From NCBI RefSeq assembly GCF_900108335.1, contig NZ_FNVT01000015.1, positions 1 to 64,000 on the forward strand: a DNA stretch of 64,000 bases, written 5' to 3'. This DNA is from Nonomuraea solani (GTDB lineage Bacteria; Actinomycetota; Actinomycetes; Streptosporangiales; Streptosporangiaceae). Shown one piece after another: positions 17,134 through 25,034 of this stretch. Under the pieces are notes generated by a model. It had not been told where the DNA came from. It saw only the letters and a program-made list of their open reading frames with translations, and ran no database searches. Both the position numbers and the translations under genes were made by a program. Numbering within the stretch: the stretch's first letter is position 1; every line of letters starts with the position of its first letter.

Positions 17134-17885
17134 CTGACGGCCGCCTCTTCTGACGGCCGCAGCCTCGGTGGCGGGCCGTCCACCGGGGCCTGGCGGCGGT
17201 CCTCCACGACCTCGCCGTCCACCAGCCTGATCACCCGCTTGGCGTGCGCGGCCACGTCGTCCTCGTGGGTGATGAGCACGATCGTGCGGCCGGACTCGCT
17301 GAGCCGGTCCATGATGGCCAGGACGTCGCCGGTGGAGGCGGTGTCGAGGTTGCCGGTCGGCTCGTCGGCCAGCAGCAGGGCGGGCGCGGTGACCAGCGCC
17401 CTGGCCACGGCCACGCGCTGCTGCTGGCCGCCGGAGAGCTGGTTGGGCTCGTGGTGCACGCGGTCGGTCAGCCCGACCTGCTCCAGCGCGGCCAGGGCGC
17501 GGGCGCGCCGCTCGGCCTGGCCGACGCCGCCGTACACGAGGGGCAGTTCGACGTTCGCGAGCGCGCTCATGCGCGGGATCAGGTTGAACGACTGGAAGAC
17601 GAAACCGACCCTGCGGTTGCGCAGGATGGCGAGCTGGTGCTCGTCCAGGCGGCCCACGTCGGCGCCGTCGATGAGGTACGTGCCCGAACTGGGGATGTCG
17701 AGGCAGCCGAGGATGTTCATGAGCGTGGACTTGCCGGAGCCGGAGGCGCCCATGATGGCCAGGTAGTCGCCTCGTTCGACGTCGAGACTGATGCCGCGCA
17801 GGGCCCGTACCCTGGCGTCGCCCTCGCCGTACTCTTTGACGAGGTCGCGTACGCGCAGGACCGGCGCCCGCTCCGGGGGGTTCAT
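17130..17885 (-). CDS. MacB/LolD-type ABC ATPase
   Basis: This 251-residue ABC ATPase has the Walker A GASGSGKST (about 48-56), the Q-loop in FVFQSFNLIPRM, the signature LSGGQQQRVAVARAL, Walker B LLLADEPTGNLD and the H-loop ITHEDD. The sequence around the signature is typical of the MacB/LolD export family. The C-terminus has a short Pro/Arg-rich extension (about 230-251). The ATG at 17885 overlaps the HlyD stop (ATGA) and the stop overlaps the permease GTG, so adaptor, ATPase and permease are translationally coupled. Confidence 0.95.
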   Translation of the reverse strand: MNPPERAPVLRVRDLVKEYGEGDARVRALRGISLDVERGDYLAIMGASGSGKSTLMNILGCLDIPSSGTYLIDGADVGRLDEHQLAILRNRRVGFVFQSFNLIPRMSALANVELPLVYGGVGQAERRARALAALEQVGLTDRVHHEPNQLSGGQQQRVAVARALVTAPALLLADEPTGNLDTASTGDVLAIMDRLSESGRTIVLITHEDDVAAHAKRVIRLVDGEVVEDRRQAPVDGPPPRLRPSEEAAVR

Positions 17886-19006
17886 CGCCCGCCGCCCGGC
17901 ATGCCGCCGCCGCCCGGGAAGCCGCCGCCGCCGAACTGGCGCTGGCCGCCACCGCCGCCTGTGGTGGTGCCGGTCGAGGTCGCCGGGGGGACGATCTGGT
18001 CGCCTTCCGACACGCCCGACTTGATCTCGGTCGTGGCGGTGCCGCGCACGCCGACCTCGACGGCCGTCCTGGTCTGCGTACCGTTCTTGAGCAGCGTCAC
18101 CGACGTCTGGCCGCCGCTGGTGGAGATCGCGGTGGAGGGGACGGTGACGACGTTCTCGGCCTGGCCGACCACGACCTCGACGGTGGCGGTCTGCCCCAGC
18201 CTGACCTGGCTCGGGACCTTGGTGAAGGTGACCGTGACCGGGTATTGGACGACGTTGTCGCTGGTGGCGGCGACGGGCTCGATCTGGGTGACCTCGCCGG
18301 TGGCGGTCACGCCGGGCAGCGCGTCGAACGTGACCGTGGCCTCCTGGCCCTGCTTGAGCCGGCCGACGTCCGACTCGGTGAAGGTGCCGACGAGCTGCAG
18401 CTTCGTGGTGTCGGCCAGCTCGATGAAGCCGCTGGAGCTCTCGCCCGATGACTCGCCTGACGACTGGGACGTGCTCTGCCCGCCGCTCGACCCGCCCCCG
18501 CTGGAGCCGCCGACCGAGCCGTTCACCGCCGTGATCGTGCCCTTGAACGGGGCCTTCAGCACGGTGGCGGCCACCGCGCGCTGGGCCTCCCGGTAGGCGT
18601 TGCGGGCCTTGATGTAGGAGGCGTACAGGGCGGCCGTGTCCGTGCCGTCGGCTACGGCGCTGTCGTACGTCGCCTTGGCCGCCGACAGGCTCTCCTGTAC
18701 GGCCGCGTCGTCCAGCCTGGCCAGGAGATCGCCCTTGGCGACCTTGTCGCCCGCCTTGACGTAGATCTTCTCCACGGTCCCGCTCGTACCGAACGACAGC
18801 GCTCTCGCCTGGGAGCTCTCGACCGCGCCCGAGGCGGACACCGCGGCGGTCACGGAGCCTCGGCTCGCGGTCACCGTCCGGACGGTCGTCTCCCCCGCGG
18901 CCTGTCCTGTGCCGAGCTGTGCGTAGGCGAGCCCGGCACCGCCCAGCAGGAGCACCGTGAGCGCTCCGTTGGTAATCAGCGCTCTGCGCCTGATCGACAC
19001 CTTCAC
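17882..19006 (-). CDS. HlyD/MacA-family adaptor of the ABC exporter
   Basis: The 374-residue protein has an N-terminal membrane anchor (about 10-30), a lipoyl/barrel-sandwich half (GTVEKIYVKAGDKVAKGDLLARLD), a short helical hairpin, and a Ser/Gly-rich loop (about 165-205). Then come the second lipoyl half and beta-barrel domains, and the end is strongly glycine-rich. In a Gram-positive cell it would extend outward from the MacB-like permease rather than reach an outer membrane. I place the start at the GTG at 19006, which has AAGGG 9 bp upstream. The alternative ATG at 19051 would sit on the 11-bp direct repeats proposed as an operator. It is the first gene of a six-gene operon ending with the two-component system. 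Confidence 0.88.
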   Translation of the reverse strand: MKVSIRRRALITNGALTVLLLGGAGLAYAQLGTGQAAGETTVRTVTASRGSVTAAVSASGAVESSQARALSFGTSGTVEKIYVKAGDKVAKGDLLARLDDAAVQESLSAAKATYDSAVADGTDTAALYASYIKARNAYREAQRAVAATVLKAPFKGTITAVNGSVGGSSGGGSSGGQSTSQSSGESSGESSSGFIELADTTKLQLVGTFTESDVGRLKQGQEATVTFDALPGVTATGEVTQIEPVAATSDNVVQYPVTVTFTKVPSQVRLGQTATVEVVVGQAENVVTVPSTAISTSGGQTSVTLLKNGTQTRTAVEVGVRGTATTEIKSGVSEGDQIVPPATSTGTTTGGGGGQRQFGGGGFPGGGGMPGGGR

Positions 19007-19047
19007 AGCCGGTGACCCTTGCACACCAGGCTGCGCCGCAGCCGCGA

Positions 19048-19069
19048 GCAAGCTGAACGTTCGCTGACA
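19048..19069 (-). promoter_or_regulatory. Two 11-bp direct-repeat half-sites between divergent HlyD genes
   Basis: On the minus strand the units TGTCAGCGAAC and GTTCAGCTTGC are adjacent, giving TTCAGC-like hexamers with an 11-bp period as bound by OmpR/PhoB-family dimers. The 18-bp core is identical at 17 positions to bases 20854-20871. It lies 42-63 bp before the operon's GTG and 84 bp before the divergent adaptor gene, so it could control both. Confidence 0.55.
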
Positions 19070-19152
19070 GCCCGTACGTCTCCGGACGCGTACAGGTGAC
19101 TCTTAGGGTGCTCGCAGCCTGGCCCGATCTTGCCCCGCCAGGATGGGCGGCC

Positions 19153-20685
19153 ATGAGACCGACTTTCGCGCTGGGCGGGCTCGCCCTCGCCGTGCTCGTG
19201 GCCGGGTCAGGCCTGGCACTGGCGCTGCGCGACGACGCCCCGCCCACCGTCCAGGTACGGCTGGCCGCCGCCCAGCGTGGCCAGGTCACGGCGTCGGTGA
19301 GCGCGGCGGGCAGCACCGTGGACGGCTCGCGCAGGGATCTGGCGTTCGGCTCCTCGGGGACGCTGACCAAGGTGTCCGTCAAGGTCGGGACCAAGGTGCG
19401 CAAGGGCCAGGTGCTGGCCCGGATCGATGGGCGGGGGGCGCGGGAGGCGTACGCGGCCGCCAAGGCCGACCTGGCCGCCGCCCAGGAAGCCCTGGACGAG
19501 GCAGCCACGACGTCTGCGACCAGCTCGTCGAGCAGCTCGGCGGGCTCGACCGGCTCGACCGGCGGCACCTCCGCGACCTGCGCGCCGACGTCCGCGGCCG
19601 GCGGTGTCTACGGCCCGTCGGACCCTTCCCGGGACCGTGCCGCCGGGACCGTGGTCGATCCCGCCGGGCACCCGGGCTCCAGTCCGAGCCCTTCGCCGAC
19701 CTTCAGCCCGCGTCCGACCACCACTCCGACCACGGGGCCCTCCGAACCTGAGCCGCAGCCGACGGTGACGGTCACCGTGACGGCCACGGTGACGGCCACC
19801 GTCACCACGACCGTCACCGCCACCCCGCCGGGAAGCGGCGGGACCGAGCAGGCCGGCGGACGCCCGTCCGGCAGCGCCGAACCGTCCACCAGCGCGAAAC
19901 CGTCGCCCAGTGGGAAGGCGAGCGGCCGGCCCACCGGGGCGGGCAAGCCCTCGGCCAGGCCGAGCACCGGCGCGAACCGCCCGTCGCAGGGCTCCTGTGC
20001 CCGGCCGGACGGCGGCACCGGGGCCAAGGGCGGGCTCAGCGAGGAGCAGGCCACCGCGAACGTCGACCGTGCCGAAGCCGCGCTGGAGGAGGCGGCCGAC
20101 GCCGTACGGGCGACCCGCATCGTGGCCCCGGCGGCGGGCACGGTCCTGTCGGTCGCCGGCCGGGCGGGTGACGCGGCGGGCGCCGGCACCTTCATCAGCC
20201 TCGGCAACCTGAACGAACTGCAGGTCCAGGCCATGGTCACCGAGTCCGACGTGAACCGGCTCAAGCTCGGCCAGAAGGCCCAGGTCACCCTGGCCACCCG
20301 CACCGGCGAACGTTACGAGGGCACGGTGACGGCGATCGCGCCGACCGCGACCGTGGACGGTCAACTGGTCCGGTATTCGGTCACACTGGCCTTCGACGAG
20401 CCACCGGCGGGGCTGATGCTCGGCCAGACCGCCTCGGTGACGGTCACCACCGACGAGGCCGAGAACACGATCTTCGTGCCGGCCGCCGCCGTACGCGATC
20501 GGCCGGACGGGACCCAGGTGGTCACCGTGCGCTCCGGCGGCCGGGACACGGCGAAGGCGATCAGGACGGGTGTGCGCGGCGACCAGTACGTCGAGGTCAC
20601 CTCGGGTCTGGCCGAGAGCGACCAGATCGTCATGTCGGGTGGCACGTCGGGCGAGTTCCCGGACGGGAGCTGGCCTGACGCTTGA
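19153..20685 (+). CDS. HlyD-family adaptor with large Pro/Ser/Thr-rich insert
   Basis: The 510-residue protein has an N-terminal membrane anchor (about 5-26) and a first lipoyl half (GTLTKVSVKVGTKVRKGQVL). The second lipoyl half (RIVAPAAGTVLSVAGRAGD) and the beta-barrel and membrane-proximal domains follow. Between the halves, where related proteins have only a helical hairpin, lies about 180 residues of low-complexity sequence (about 115-305) with Ser and Gly runs, a TVTVTV-type stretch, and Pro/Lys/Ser-rich repeats with only a few cysteines. This suggests a long flexible, possibly wall-spanning or glycosylated linker. I start at the ATG at 19153; a GTG at 19096 is in frame but less likely. 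It is divergent from the ABC operon and has no transporter of its own nearby. Confidence 0.85.
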   Translation: MRPTFALGGLALAVLVAGSGLALALRDDAPPTVQVRLAAAQRGQVTASVSAAGSTVDGSRRDLAFGSSGTLTKVSVKVGTKVRKGQVLARIDGRGAREAYAAAKADLAAAQEALDEAATTSATSSSSSSAGSTGSTGGTSATCAPTSAAGGVYGPSDPSRDRAAGTVVDPAGHPGSSPSPSPTFSPRPTTTPTTGPSEPEPQPTVTVTVTATVTATVTTTVTATPPGSGGTEQAGGRPSGSAEPSTSAKPSPSGKASGRPTGAGKPSARPSTGANRPSQGSCARPDGGTGAKGGLSEEQATANVDRAEAALEEAADAVRATRIVAPAAGTVLSVAGRAGDAAGAGTFISLGNLNELQVQAMVTESDVNRLKLGQKAQVTLATRTGERYEGTVTAIAPTATVDGQLVRYSVTLAFDEPPAGLMLGQTASVTVTTDEAENTIFVPAAAVRDRPDGTQVVTVRSGGRDTAKAIRTGVRGDQYVEVTSGLAESDQIVMSGGTSGEFPDGSWPDA

Positions 20686-20689
20686 GCAC

Positions 20690-20730
20690 GCCGGGTGAGT
20701 TCCCCGACGACGACGGGGAACTCGCCCGGC
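20690..20730. terminator. Strong hairpin terminator between convergent genes
   Basis: A 17-bp stem (GCCGGGTGAGTTCCCCG pairing with CGGGGAACTCGCCCGGC, one T-G wobble) closes a 7-base loop ACGACGA. It begins 5 bp after the stop of the HlyD-like gene. There is no U-tract, as is usual in actinomycetes. Its symmetry would let it act on both strands. Confidence 0.8.
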
Positions 20731-20831
20731 GCCTGAGACGGCCGGTCCGGACGGTCACCACCCGCCCGCCCGGCCCGGTCCTCCGGCCGGATCCCGGCGA
20801 CCTGCCATCCGGGATCCGGCCGGACCTTCCG

Positions 20832-20875
20832 GTTGAGCGGATCCTCAGCGGGCTTTCAGCGAACGTTCAGCCTTC
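20832..20875 (+). promoter_or_regulatory. Array of four 11-bp direct repeats
   Basis: Heptamers GTTGAGC, CCTCAGC, TTTCAGC and GTTCAGC begin at 20832, 20843, 20854 and 20865, an exact 11-bp period, and another GTTCAGC lies at 20882 across the phoD stop codon. This is the layout of PhoP/OmpR-family operators, and the third and fourth units match the site at 19048-19069. It lies between two gene 3' ends, so it has no obvious target promoter; an unannotated transcript or a spare binding array is possible. Confidence 0.5.
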
Positions 20876-20883
20876 GCGAGCGT

Positions 20884-22446
20884 TCAGCGGGGCGCGGCGC
20901 CGGCCTTGGCGGCGGCCGATTCGCCCGTCGTGGTGGCCGGGATCATGAGCCGGTGGGAGGTCTTGGCGCGGGCTCCCTTGCGCGAGATGTAGTCGAGGGT
21001 ACGGAAGTCGACCGACATCTCGTCCCGGCTCAGCCGGGCCACCAGGTAACCGCGCCGCTGGTCGATGTAGGACAGATGCGGGTTCTCCTGCAGGGCCTCG
21101 GAGATCCACGTGCGGTCCCGATAGCCGTCACCGTCGCTCGCGATCGACGACGCCACCAGTTCCCTGGCCACCACCGGCGAGTCGGGGTCGTCGAAGTCGG
21201 TCTTCAGCTCGGCCAGGTGGTGCATGTGCGCGTCCCCGGTCAGCACCACCGGGTTGGGCGTGCGGGCCAGCGACCCGAGCAGCCGCGTGCGCTCGGCGGC
21301 GTACCCGTCCCAGGAGTCGAGGTTCACCTCGCGGCCAGGCCCGACCTTGTAGTCGCGGTGCGCCATCATGATCTGCTGCCCGAGCAGGTTCCAGCGCGTG
21401 GTGGAGCCGTTCAGGCCGCTCTCCAGCCAGCGCCACTGGTCGGCGCCGAGCAGCGTACGCTCGTCGGAGAGGCGGTCGTCGCAGCCGGCCCGCACGCCGT
21501 CCAGGCAGGCCTGGTCGTCGCGGAACTGCCGCGTGTCCAGCAGGTGGAAGCGGGCCAGCGACCCCCACGAGACCCGCCGGTTCACCCGGAGCACGGCCCC
21601 CTGCACGCTGGCGCGGCGCAGCGGCATGTTCTCGTAGTACGCCCTGAACGCCTCCGCCCGCCTCTTGGCGAACCCGGGCGCGCCAGTGCTGGAGACGGGC
21701 CCGGCCCAGTTGTTCTCGATCTCGTGGTCGTCGAAGGACACCAGCCACGGCGCCACCGCGTGCGCGGCCTGCAGGTCGTGGTCGCTCTTGTACTGGGCGT
21801 GCCGCAGCCGGTAGTCGGCGAGCGTCTCGCACTTGCCGGGAGTGTGCGTACGGACGCGGCCGGCCAGGGCGGTGTAGCCGCTGGGGCCGTACTCGTAGAG
21901 GTAGTCCCCGAGGAACACCACCAGGTCGGGCTCCTGCTCGGCCAGGCGGCGATAGGCGGTGTAGTAGCCGTGCTCGTAGTGCGCGCACGCCGCCACCGCG
22001 AACGTGAGCGGCGTCTCCCCCTGCGGCGTCGTCCTGGTACGGCCGGCCGGCGACACGCGGCCCTGGCTCTTGAACCGGTAGAAGTAGTCGCGCCCCGGCT
22101 GCAGCCCCTTCAGCTCGACGTGGACGCTGTGGGCGTCGCGCGCCCTGGCGGTGGCGGTGCCGGACTCGACGATCGCACCGAAGCGCTCGTCGGTCGCGAC
22201 CTGCCAGTCGACGTCCACGTCGCGGGCGGGCATGCCGCCGCGGCCGTCGCCGTTCAGCGGGCTGACGGCCAGCCTGGTCCACAGGACGAAGCCGTCGGTG
22301 GAGGGGTCGCCCGAGGCGACGCCGAGGGTGAACGGGTCGGATCTGAGGGTTCTGGCCGAGGAGGCGGCCGCCGCCTGGGGGGCGGCCTGCGGGAGAAGGA
22401 GGCCGGCTGTCGCCGCTGTCAGGAAGGCTCTGCGGTCCACGTTCAC
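20884..22446 (-). CDS. phoD: Secreted alkaline phosphatase PhoD
   Basis: This protein of about 520 residues begins with a Tat signal (DRRAFLTAATAGLLLPQAAP), followed by the N-terminal PhoD beta-sandwich and the metallophosphatase domain. Motifs typical of PhoD include VACAHYEHGYYTAYRRLAE, FLGDYLYEYG, SFDDHEIENNW and a GDAHMHHL stretch that would hold the metal-binding histidines near the C-terminus. PhoD enzymes use Fe/Ca to hydrolyse phosphodiesters and monoesters outside the cell during phosphate limitation. The start is the GTG at 22446, immediately before the Arg-Arg signal; a longer reading has no signal-peptide character. Four 11-bp PhoP-box-like units lie 13-56 bp upstream. Confidence 0.92.
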   Translation of the reverse strand: MNVDRRAFLTAATAGLLLPQAAPQAAAASSARTLRSDPFTLGVASGDPSTDGFVLWTRLAVSPLNGDGRGGMPARDVDVDWQVATDERFGAIVESGTATARARDAHSVHVELKGLQPGRDYFYRFKSQGRVSPAGRTRTTPQGETPLTFAVAACAHYEHGYYTAYRRLAEQEPDLVVFLGDYLYEYGPSGYTALAGRVRTHTPGKCETLADYRLRHAQYKSDHDLQAAHAVAPWLVSFDDHEIENNWAGPVSSTGAPGFAKRRAEAFRAYYENMPLRRASVQGAVLRVNRRVSWGSLARFHLLDTRQFRDDQACLDGVRAGCDDRLSDERTLLGADQWRWLESGLNGSTTRWNLLGQQIMMAHRDYKVGPGREVNLDSWDGYAAERTRLLGSLARTPNPVVLTGDAHMHHLAELKTDFDDPDSPVVARELVASSIASDGDGYRDRTWISEALQENPHLSYIDQRRGYLVARLSRDEMSVDFRTLDYISRKGARAKTSHRLMIPATTTGESAAAKAGAAPR

Positions 22447-22458
22447 AGGTATGTCCGC

Positions 22459-22502
22459 CCACGCTGACCCCGCCGTGACAGCGGAGTCAAGCGCGGGTGA
22501 AC
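22459..22502 (-). promoter_or_regulatory. PhoP-box-like direct repeats upstream of phoD
   Basis: Reading the minus strand, four consecutive 11-mers GTTCACCCGCG, CTTGACTCCGC, TGTCACGGCGG and GGTCAGCGTGG fit the Streptomyces PhoP box pattern (11-nt units with GTTCA-type cores), the first perfectly and the others partly. The position just before the phoD start codon and the gene's identity support phosphate-starvation control by PhoP. Confidence 0.6.
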
Positions 22503-22534
22503 AGCGTCGGTCGTCCCGCGACTTCGCCCAGCCG

Positions 22535-23134
22535 TCAGCGGGCGGCCCCCGGCACGTCGGACAACGTTCCGCGGAGCGCGGCAGCATCGGTGAAGCGTAC
22601 GCCGGTCATGCCCGCGCGCTCGGCGCCCTCCACGTTCTCCGCGCGGTCGTCAATGAAGACGACCTCGGAGGGGTGGGTGCCGAGCGCGCGGGCCACCTCG
22701 TCGTAGATCTCCCTGCCGGGCTTCACCAGGCCCATCCTGCCGCTGTAGAAGCGGTGGCCGATCTCGGCGATCCAGGGCAGCTCGTCCAGGCCCTCACCGA
22801 CGCAGACGGGCGCGTTGGACAGCAGCGCCACGTCGCGCCCCGCCGCGAGCAGCTCGCCGAGCAGGGCGACGGTGCCCTCGTTGGGGTAGGCCCAGCTCGC
22901 GATGTCCATGGCGACCAGCCGGGCGACCTCGGCGTGGCCGACCGGACGGTCCAGCACCGCCGCCCAGTAGGCGTGCGGGCTCAGGGTCGCCCGGTCGAAG
23001 TCGAGGCGGTGCTCCCAGTAGGCGCGCTTGAACGCCTCGGGGTCGGCGTCCATGGCGTGCGCCATGGCCTCCGCGTCGGACTCGGGCTGCGGAAGGGACA
23101 GGACACCGCCGTAGTCGAAGACAATCCACGTCAT
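22535..23134 (-). CDS. HAD-superfamily (subfamily IA) hydrolase
   Basis: The 199-residue protein carries HAD motif I modified to FDYGGVLS (Asp8 nucleophile and Gly-rich rather than DxD, common in epoxide-hydrolase-N/YihX-like HADs). Motif II is LLSNAPV, motif III Lys is in MGLVKPGREIY, and motif IV is VVFIDDRAENV. A helical cap lies between motifs I and II. It is probably a small-molecule phosphatase of unknown substrate. Its ATG overlaps the stop of the lipase-like gene (ATGA), so the two are co-translated. Confidence 0.88.
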   Translation of the reverse strand: MTWIVFDYGGVLSLPQPESDAEAMAHAMDADPEAFKRAYWEHRLDFDRATLSPHAYWAAVLDRPVGHAEVARLVAMDIASWAYPNEGTVALLGELLAAGRDVALLSNAPVCVGEGLDELPWIAEIGHRFYSGRMGLVKPGREIYDEVARALGTHPSEVVFIDDRAENVEGAERAGMTGVRFTDAAALRGTLSDVPGAAR

Positions 23135-23949
23135 GCGAGAAATGGTCGCAGATGCGGGTCCAGCGCCGGGCAGCCCAGGTACTTCTCGACGGTGTGGAAG
23201 TCGATCCAGTCGAGGTTGACGAGTTCTTCGACGTCGATGCCGGTGAAGCTGCGGGCGAGGTCGGGCGGGATGGCGGCGATGTCGTCCTTGTCGGCGATGT
23301 TCACCCAGCGGCGTACGCCCCGGGGCCGCTCGCCGCGGCCGTTGATGGGGGCGGGCAGGAGGTGCTCGAAGACGACGTTGCGCATGCCGAGCGGGCTGCC
23401 GAGGGTGACCAGGAGGTCGATCTCAAGGTCGGGATTCGCCCAGAGGGCCTCGTACGCGACCACGCTGCCGAGCGAGTGGGCGATCACCACGTTGGGGCGG
23501 CGCTTCCTGATGACCTCCGACACGGCCTGCCGGGACCGCTCGCGCCTGGCCTGGTCGGTCAGGTAGGCGGCCACCTCCGGCGCGAACAGCTTGGCGAACG
23601 CCGCCGACCTGTCGTCCAGCCGGTTCAGCAGCCAGCCGGTGAACGACTTGAGCGCGCCCGTCACGTGCTCGCCCCAGCCGAGGTTGCGGGCCCAGTCGAC
23701 GAGTACGCGCTGGGTCTGGGCCTCCATCGCGGCCGCCGCCCGCCGCGGCACGGAGCCGTCGTCGTCGCGCAGGTGGTGGGAGAAGTAGGCGATCTCGGAG
23801 AAGTAGGCCCGCGACTCTCCCCCGAGCGCCGCGTGCAAATAGCGGTCCCATTTCAGCCGCATGGCCTCGGCGGCCCCCGCCGCGGACCTTCCGGCCTGAA
23901 GGTAGTAGTTGTACTTCCCGATCCCGTGCACGCCGACGATGACGGCCAC
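23131..23949 (-). CDS. Lipase-like alpha/beta-hydrolase
   Basis: The 272-residue protein begins with VIVGVHGIGKY, an oxyanion-type HG strand. It has the nucleophile elbow AHSLGSVVAYEAL (Ser near residue 147) after a long helical region, then a LVTLGSPLGMRN strand. The acid-His region is probably NIADKDDIAA with the late His of DWIDFHTVEKY. It resembles cytoplasmic lipase/PGAP1-like serine hydrolases; the substrate is unknown. The GTG at 23949 is preceded by GGGGAGG and is chosen over an upstream in-frame ATG. A promoter with TTGACG/TATGCC and 17-bp spacing lies just upstream. Confidence 0.8.
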   Translation of the reverse strand: MAVIVGVHGIGKYNYYLQAGRSAAGAAEAMRLKWDRYLHAALGGESRAYFSEIAYFSHHLRDDDGSVPRRAAAAMEAQTQRVLVDWARNLGWGEHVTGALKSFTGWLLNRLDDRSAAFAKLFAPEVAAYLTDQARRERSRQAVSEVIRKRRPNVVIAHSLGSVVAYEALWANPDLEIDLLVTLGSPLGMRNVVFEHLLPAPINGRGERPRGVRRWVNIADKDDIAAIPPDLARSFTGIDVEELVNLDWIDFHTVEKYLGCPALDPHLRPFLA

Positions 23950-23988
23950 CGCGCCTCCCCTGACCCCATGATCTTTTCGCGCGATAAT

Positions 23989-24017
23989 GGCATACGCTGC
24001 TTGCGGCCTGCCGTCAA
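23989..24017 (-). promoter_or_regulatory. Promoter of lipase-like/HAD operon
   Basis: On the minus strand TTGACG (24017-24012) and TATGCC (23994-23989) are separated by 17 bp, and the GTG at 23949 lies about 40 bp downstream. The surrounding 23950-24116 segment is clearly more AT-rich than its neighbours and also contains overlapping ATGGCAT- and CATATG-type motifs that may be operators. Confidence 0.55.
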
Positions 24018-24116
24018 ACGGGTTTTCCGGGGAAAATGGCATTGCGGACGGCATATGGCGTCCATATACGGTGACATGTCGTACAAAGGGTGCATTCGAG
24101 AACAGGAGCCCCGCCC

Positions 24117-24524
24117 ATGCCAGGCCCGCTGGTCGTCAACGACTCGATCGTCATTCCCGACATCGAGCTCGTCTGGCGTTTCTCCCGCTCCTCGGGCCCT
24201 GGCGGCCAGGGCGTCAACACGACCGACAGCCGGGTGGAGCTGACCTTCGACGTGGCGTCCAGCGTCGCGCTGCCGCCCGCCCTCAAGGCCAGGGCCATCG
24301 AGCGGCTGGGGGCGGAGACGATCACGATCGCCGCCTCGGAGTACCGGTCCCAGCTCCGCAACCGCGAGGCCGCAGCGCACCGGCTGGCGCAACGGCTGCG
24401 CGAGGCCATCGCCGCGCCCCCCAAGCGCCGGCGCCCCACCAAGCCGAGCCGGGGCGCCGTGGAGCGCCGGATCGCCAGTAAGAAACACCGCTCCGACGTC
24501 AAACGCCTCCGCCGCAACTTCTGA
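24117..24524 (+). CDS. arfB: ArfB/ICT1-type ribosome rescue peptidyl-tRNA hydrolase
   Basis: The 135-residue protein is a class-I release-factor domain 3 without codon-recognition domains: the catalytic GGQ lies in SSGPGGQGVNTTDSR (about 26-40), and the C-terminal tail is rich in Lys and Arg with the ArfB-type end (RRIASKKHRSDVKRLR). ArfB enters stalled ribosomes lacking a stop codon, the tail occupying the mRNA channel, and hydrolyses peptidyl-tRNA. The ATG at 24117 (reading MPGPLVV) is preferred over an upstream ATG at 24090, because it has a GGAG element about 10 bp upstream and matches usual ArfB N-termini. Confidence 0.92.
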   Translation: MPGPLVVNDSIVIPDIELVWRFSRSSGPGGQGVNTTDSRVELTFDVASSVALPPALKARAIERLGAETITIAASEYRSQLRNREAAAHRLAQRLREAIAAPPKRRRPTKPSRGAVERRIASKKHRSDVKRLRRNF

Positions 24525-24581
24525 CCCCGGCGAAGGGGCACGGAGGGCCGGACCGTGCGCGACCACCGCGGGAAGCGGTGA

Positions 24582-25022
24582 TCAGGTGATGAGCCTGGGG
24601 AGGGATGCGATACTGGCCGACAGGTAGCCGGCCACCGCCTTGGGGACGAGGTTTCTGGAGGTGATCTCCGTTCGGGCCAGAGGGACGCGCTCCACCTCGT
24701 ACAGCCCCCGCGAAGGGTCCGAGAACTCCGGTCCGTGACGCAGGCCAGGGTCCATGGAGACGAGACGGCAGCCGTACACGTGCTGGGTCTTGAGCCCGCC
24801 CTCGCACGGATACGACATCGTCACCAGAGGCGTCACCGCGCGGACCGTGGCGCCGAGCTCCTCCAGGAGCTCCCTGTGCAGGGTATTCTCCAGCGAACCG
24901 TCCTCCGGCTCCACGTGCCCGCCCGGCACGGTCCAGTACAGCGCCCGGCCGGGCACCGTGCGCCGGAAGAGGACGAGGTGCTCGTCGTGATCGAGTAGGA
25001 CACCGCGGACACTGGGTCGCAT
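24582..25022 (-). CDS. Nudix hydrolase
   Basis: The 146-residue protein has a Nudix box recognisable in GGHVEPEDGS...RELLEELGA (about residues 33-58), with one or two extra residues between the first Gly/Glu and the REL-x-EE-x-G half. Nudix enzymes hydrolyse a nucleoside diphosphate linked to another moiety, such as dNTPs, sugar nucleotides or ADP-ribose; the substrate is not predictable. The start has a TAGGGT hexamer ending 6 bp upstream (25029-25034), so the message is probably leaderless. It is divergent from the desaturase gene, with back-to-back promoters. Confidence 0.85.
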   Translation of the reverse strand: MRPSVRGVLLDHDEHLVLFRRTVPGRALYWTVPGGHVEPEDGSLENTLHRELLEELGATVRAVTPLVTMSYPCEGGLKTQHVYGCRLVSMDPGLRHGPEFSDPSRGLYEVERVPLARTEITSRNLVPKAVAGYLSASIASLPRLIT

Positions 25023-25028
25023 ACGCCC

Positions 25029-25034
25029 ACCCTA
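25029..25034 (-). promoter_or_regulatory. Leaderless -10 element of the Nudix gene
   Basis: On the minus strand TAGGGT ends exactly 6 bp before the ATG at 25022, and no Shine-Dalgarno is present. Confidence 0.5.

Noticed and set aside
19007..19051. Upstream ATG at 19051 as the start of the HlyD-like adaptor
   Set aside because: It lacks a ribosome binding site, lies within the proposed direct-repeat operator, and adds residues before the membrane anchor that look non-coding. The GTG at 19006 has AAGGG at good distance.
24117..24524. Full-length peptide chain release factor
   Set aside because: Only the GGQ domain and basic tail are present; the codon-recognition domains are missing, which identifies ArfB rather than PrfA/PrfB.
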